A stretch of DNA of 25,242 nt from JBBSHJ01 sp038253135 (GTDB taxonomy: Bacteria; Actinomycetota; Actinomycetes; Mycobacteriales; QHCD01). The position numbers were made by a program, and so were the translations under genes. Below the pieces are notes generated by a model. The model worked only from the letters and a program-made list of their open reading frames with translations, had not been told where the DNA came from and did no database searches. The stretch spans positions 1 through 25,242 of the forward strand of contig JBBSHJ010000044.1 in assembly GCA_038253135.1 (NCBI GenBank). The letters run 5' to 3'. This document shows positions 23,553 to 25,242 of the stretch, in pieces (positions within the stretch are counted from its first letter, which is position 1; every line of letters begins with the position of its first letter).

Positions 23553-23571
23553 CGACGTACTTTGCCCGGCT

Positions 23572-23602
23572 GGCTTCAGCGGTCACCAGACCGCTGGAAG
23601 CC
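23572..23602. repeat. Hairpin with 13-bp stem between att site and integrase
   Basis: GGCTTCAGCGGTC pairs with GACCGCT-G-GAAGCC around ACCA, with one bulged G. It lies 130 bases before the integrase start. It could insulate the integrase from chromosomal transcription or bind a regulator. No T-run follows. Confidence 0.5.
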
Positions 23603-23731
23603 CAGTAATATAAGGGCTGTAAGCCCGTGATCCAACGGCTGGAGCAGGCCCGAGCAGGCCTGGACCGGCGCGAGGTTGACGGATATTTGACGGACATTTC
23701 TTGGACCCAAGATCACCCCAGAGGTCATCCG

Positions 23732-24898
23732 ATGGCATACGCACAACGACGCGTGACGTCCTCCGGCGTGGTGCGCTGGTACGCCACCTATTTCACCCCG
23801 GACGGCCGGCAAATGGCTGGCGGTGGCTACTCGACCAAGCGCGATGCGGAGCGCGCCGCCGACAAGCTGGAGACGGACGCTGAGGGTGGCATCGTCGCCG
23901 ACCGCTCCCGGCGCAAGATGACGTTCGCCGACTACGTCGCCAAGTACTACTGGCCCGCGGCGCAGCATCTCGAGCCGACGACGCTGGCCGCCTACCGGTC
24001 CAACCTGGACAAGCATTTCCTGCCCCGCTTCGGCCGGATGAGGATGGTCAATATCGTCGCGTCCGAGGTCCAGTCGTGGGTGAACCACGCCAGTGCGGCT
24101 GGTCTGAGCCCTCGGTCGGTGGTCAAGCACCTCGCCCTCCTGCACGCGATCTTCGAGCGTGCGGTCATCGACAACGTGCTCCCCATCAACCCGTGCCGTC
24201 ACACCGTGCGACCGAAAGTCGTGAAGAAGCCGAAGACCGCGATCACGCCAGAGCAGTTCGAGACGCTGCTCGCAGAGATCCCGGACGCGTTCCGACTCAT
24301 GGTCCTGGTGGCGATCGAGACTGGCGTGCGCTGGGGCGAACTGGCTGCCCTACGCCCGGTCGATGTCGACTTCGGTTCACATGTGATCACGGTGCAACGA
24401 GTAGTGCTGGAGGTCGCCCGCAAGGTAACGGGTTCGGGGTCCGGCTTTGTGTTCCGCGACTATCCCAAGGACAACGAACATCGCGAGGTCATGGTCGGTG
24501 CCGAGCTGTGCCGGACAATCCGTGCGCACATGCTGGCGAACGGCATGCGCGACGACGACCTGCTCTTTTCGACCAGTGTCGGCACGCCGATCTCGCGTAA
24601 CACTTTCCGCACGCGGGTCTGGCTGCCGGCGGTCGAGCGGTCGGGCCTGCGCCAGCGAGTGCGCTTCCACGACCTGCGCGGCGCCCACGCGTCGTGGCTG
24701 CTGGCCGGTGGCGCGGACCTCAAGGTCGTCATGGACCGCCTCGGCCACCGTCAGATCACCACCACCCAGCAGTACCTCGGCAGCCTCCCCGACGCCGGCG
24801 AGCGAGCGCTGAAGGCCCTTCGAGGCCATCCGGGGACGACAGCGGAGGTCACCTGCCCCTCGCTTGGCTACGCAAGACTACGCACAAACTACCGCTGA
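23732..24898 (+). CDS. int: Tyrosine-type site-specific recombinase (integrase)
   Basis: ATG 23732 with AGAGG upstream gives 388 residues; the open frame reaches back to 23627, but the family N-terminus (MAYAQRRVTSSGVVRWYATY, the AP2-like arm-binding strands) starts here. Residues about 62-150 are the SAM-like core-binding domain. The catalytic set is intact: Arg200 in ETGVRWGELAAL, His313-x-x-Arg316 in RFHDLRGAHAS, His339 in LGHRQ and Tyr348 in TTQQYLG. It should integrate and excise the element at the initiator tRNA. Its stop overlaps the inverted repeat before the AbiEi gene by one base. The sequence is less GC-rich than the chromosomal genes, in keeping with transfer. Confidence 0.95.
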   Translation: MAYAQRRVTSSGVVRWYATYFTPDGRQMAGGGYSTKRDAERAADKLETDAEGGIVADRSRRKMTFADYVAKYYWPAAQHLEPTTLAAYRSNLDKHFLPRFGRMRMVNIVASEVQSWVNHASAAGLSPRSVVKHLALLHAIFERAVIDNVLPINPCRHTVRPKVVKKPKTAITPEQFETLLAEIPDAFRLMVLVAIETGVRWGELAALRPVDVDFGSHVITVQRVVLEVARKVTGSGSGFVFRDYPKDNEHREVMVGAELCRTIRAHMLANGMRDDDLLFSTSVGTPISRNTFRTRVWLPAVERSGLRQRVRFHDLRGAHASWLLAGGADLKVVMDRLGHRQITTTQQYLGSLPDAGERALKALRGHPGTTAEVTCPSLGYARLRTNYR

Positions 24899-24920
24899 AG
24901 AGTAGTTTTTCGGTACTCTT
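24898..24920. promoter_or_regulatory. Inverted repeat and -10 of the AbiEi-type gene
   Basis: AAGAGTA (24898-24904) and TACTCTT (24914-24920) form a 7-bp inverted repeat with nine bases between. TACTCT (24914-24919) is also a TAnnnT -10 that ends six bases before the ATG at 24926. Repressor binding here would block transcription, which suits the known autoregulation of AbiEi antitoxins at inverted repeats. Confidence 0.5.
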
Positions 24921-24925
24921 TAGCG

Positions 24926-25242
24926 ATGACGGATCTGAAGCAACGTCGAACGAGCGGGGTACCGGCCCAGCTGGCAGGGTTCCCGATGCGAACCTTCCGC
25001 GCTGCGGACGCCGCCGTCACCTACGCCCATCCGGCCCCTCAGCTCCGCCGGCTGGAGCAGTCGGGCGTCCTGCATCGGCTCGCCCACGGCTACTACACGG
25101 TAGTTCCGCAGGACCAGATCGGCACGAACTGGATGCCGACGCTGGAGGCTGCGGCGGCGGGTATCGCCGCGGCGCGCTTTCATTCCGATCGCGCGCCGCT
25201 GATGGGCGTATCCGCAGCACGTCTGCACGGTGCGCTGCCCAG
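24926..25242 (+). CDS. AbiEi-type antitoxin / abortive-infection regulator (5' part, runs off the window)
   Basis: The first 105 codons are present, starting MTDLKQRRTSGVPAQLAGFP. The wHTH part (FRAADAAVTYAHPAPQLRRL then GVLHRLAHGYYTVVP) and the following NWMPTLEAAAAGIAAARFHS and GVSAARLHGALP match AbiEi-family antitoxins of type IV systems. There the protein represses its own operon and opposes the nucleotidyltransferase toxin AbiEii, which would lie to the right. Many actinobacterial relatives are solitary, so a toxin partner is not assured. There is no Shine-Dalgarno; the TAnnnT-N6-ATG layout suggests a leaderless message. The gene shares the element with the integrase. Confidence 0.75.
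   Translation, partial: MTDLKQRRTSGVPAQLAGFPMRTFRAADAAVTYAHPAPQLRRLEQSGVLHRLAHGYYTVVPQDQIGTNWMPTLEAAAAGIAAARFHSDRAPLMGVSAARLHGALP

Larger units (their letters stand above)
23491..25242. mobile_element. Left edge of a tRNA-integrated genetic element (extends beyond the window)
   Basis: The edge consists of a 45-base tRNA 3' fragment, a tyrosine recombinase 197 bases inside, and an AbiEi-type defence gene next. tRNA polarity shows that the element lies to the right. Its type (integrative plasmid, prophage or island) cannot be told from the visible part. Confidence 0.7.

Noticed and set aside
23491..23565. Complete tRNA gene
   Set aside because: The 30 bases that should form the acceptor 5' strand and D arm do not match or pair; only the 3' half is present.

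Overview
The window is very GC-rich and has the codon use, GTG/TTG starts and gene content of a high-GC Actinomycetota chromosome. Marker families are a stand-alone fabD-fabH-acpP-fabF operon, a DUF3145 protein, DUF222-type remnants and an actinobacterial initiator tRNA. I cannot place the genus.

Layout. (1) Bases 1-4493, minus strand: an NAD(P)-binding SDR/DUF2867 gene, an RpiR-type regulator, a Tat-exported PhoD-like phosphatase and the start of a PHP-domain protein, read as one train. Between phoD and the PHP gene lie five 38-bp tandem repeats. On the minus strand each repeat is a complete 13-codon mini-ORF with its own Shine-Dalgarno and an ATGA overlap to the next, ending on the PHP start codon. 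(2) Bases 4494-7669: a decaying zone with a phosphotransferase broken by a frameshift and a nonsense codon, a HAD hydrolase that lacks its middle, a multiply frameshifted DUF222 remnant, and about 420 bases with only palindromes. (3) Bases 7670-10246, minus strand: FAD oxidoreductase, isoprenylcysteine-methyltransferase-like protein and type III polyketide synthase, the gene set of srs-type alkylresorcinol/phenolic-lipid operons. A UbiA-type prenyltransferase is divergent from it, across a 10-bp inverted repeat whose arms contain both -10 elements. (4) Bases 11199-14916: the type II fatty acid synthase operon, where FabD carries a C-terminal biotinyl/lipoyl-like barrel without the modified lysine. 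(5) Bases 15096-22918: FKBP-type isomerase, an ABC exporter under a perfect 22-bp palindrome, a zinc-ribbon membrane protein coupled to a polytopic membrane protein, DUF3145, a type II NADH dehydrogenase, and a lipoprotein of the beta-lactamase fold with an (SPSKP)n linker. (6) Bases 23075-25242: a PIN-toxin remnant, then the edge of an integrated element. That edge has the 3' half of an initiator tRNA with its native terminator as att site, a tyrosine recombinase, and an AbiEi-type antitoxin gene running off the window.

Working together: the FAS II operon makes acyl chains. The adjacent type III PKS, methyltransferase and hydroxylase could convert such chains to phenolic lipids or quinones, and the UbiA enzyme could prenylate a product. 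Several genes (ubiA, fabD, the polytopic membrane protein, the AbiEi gene) share a TAnnnT-N6-start layout typical of leaderless actinobacterial transcripts.
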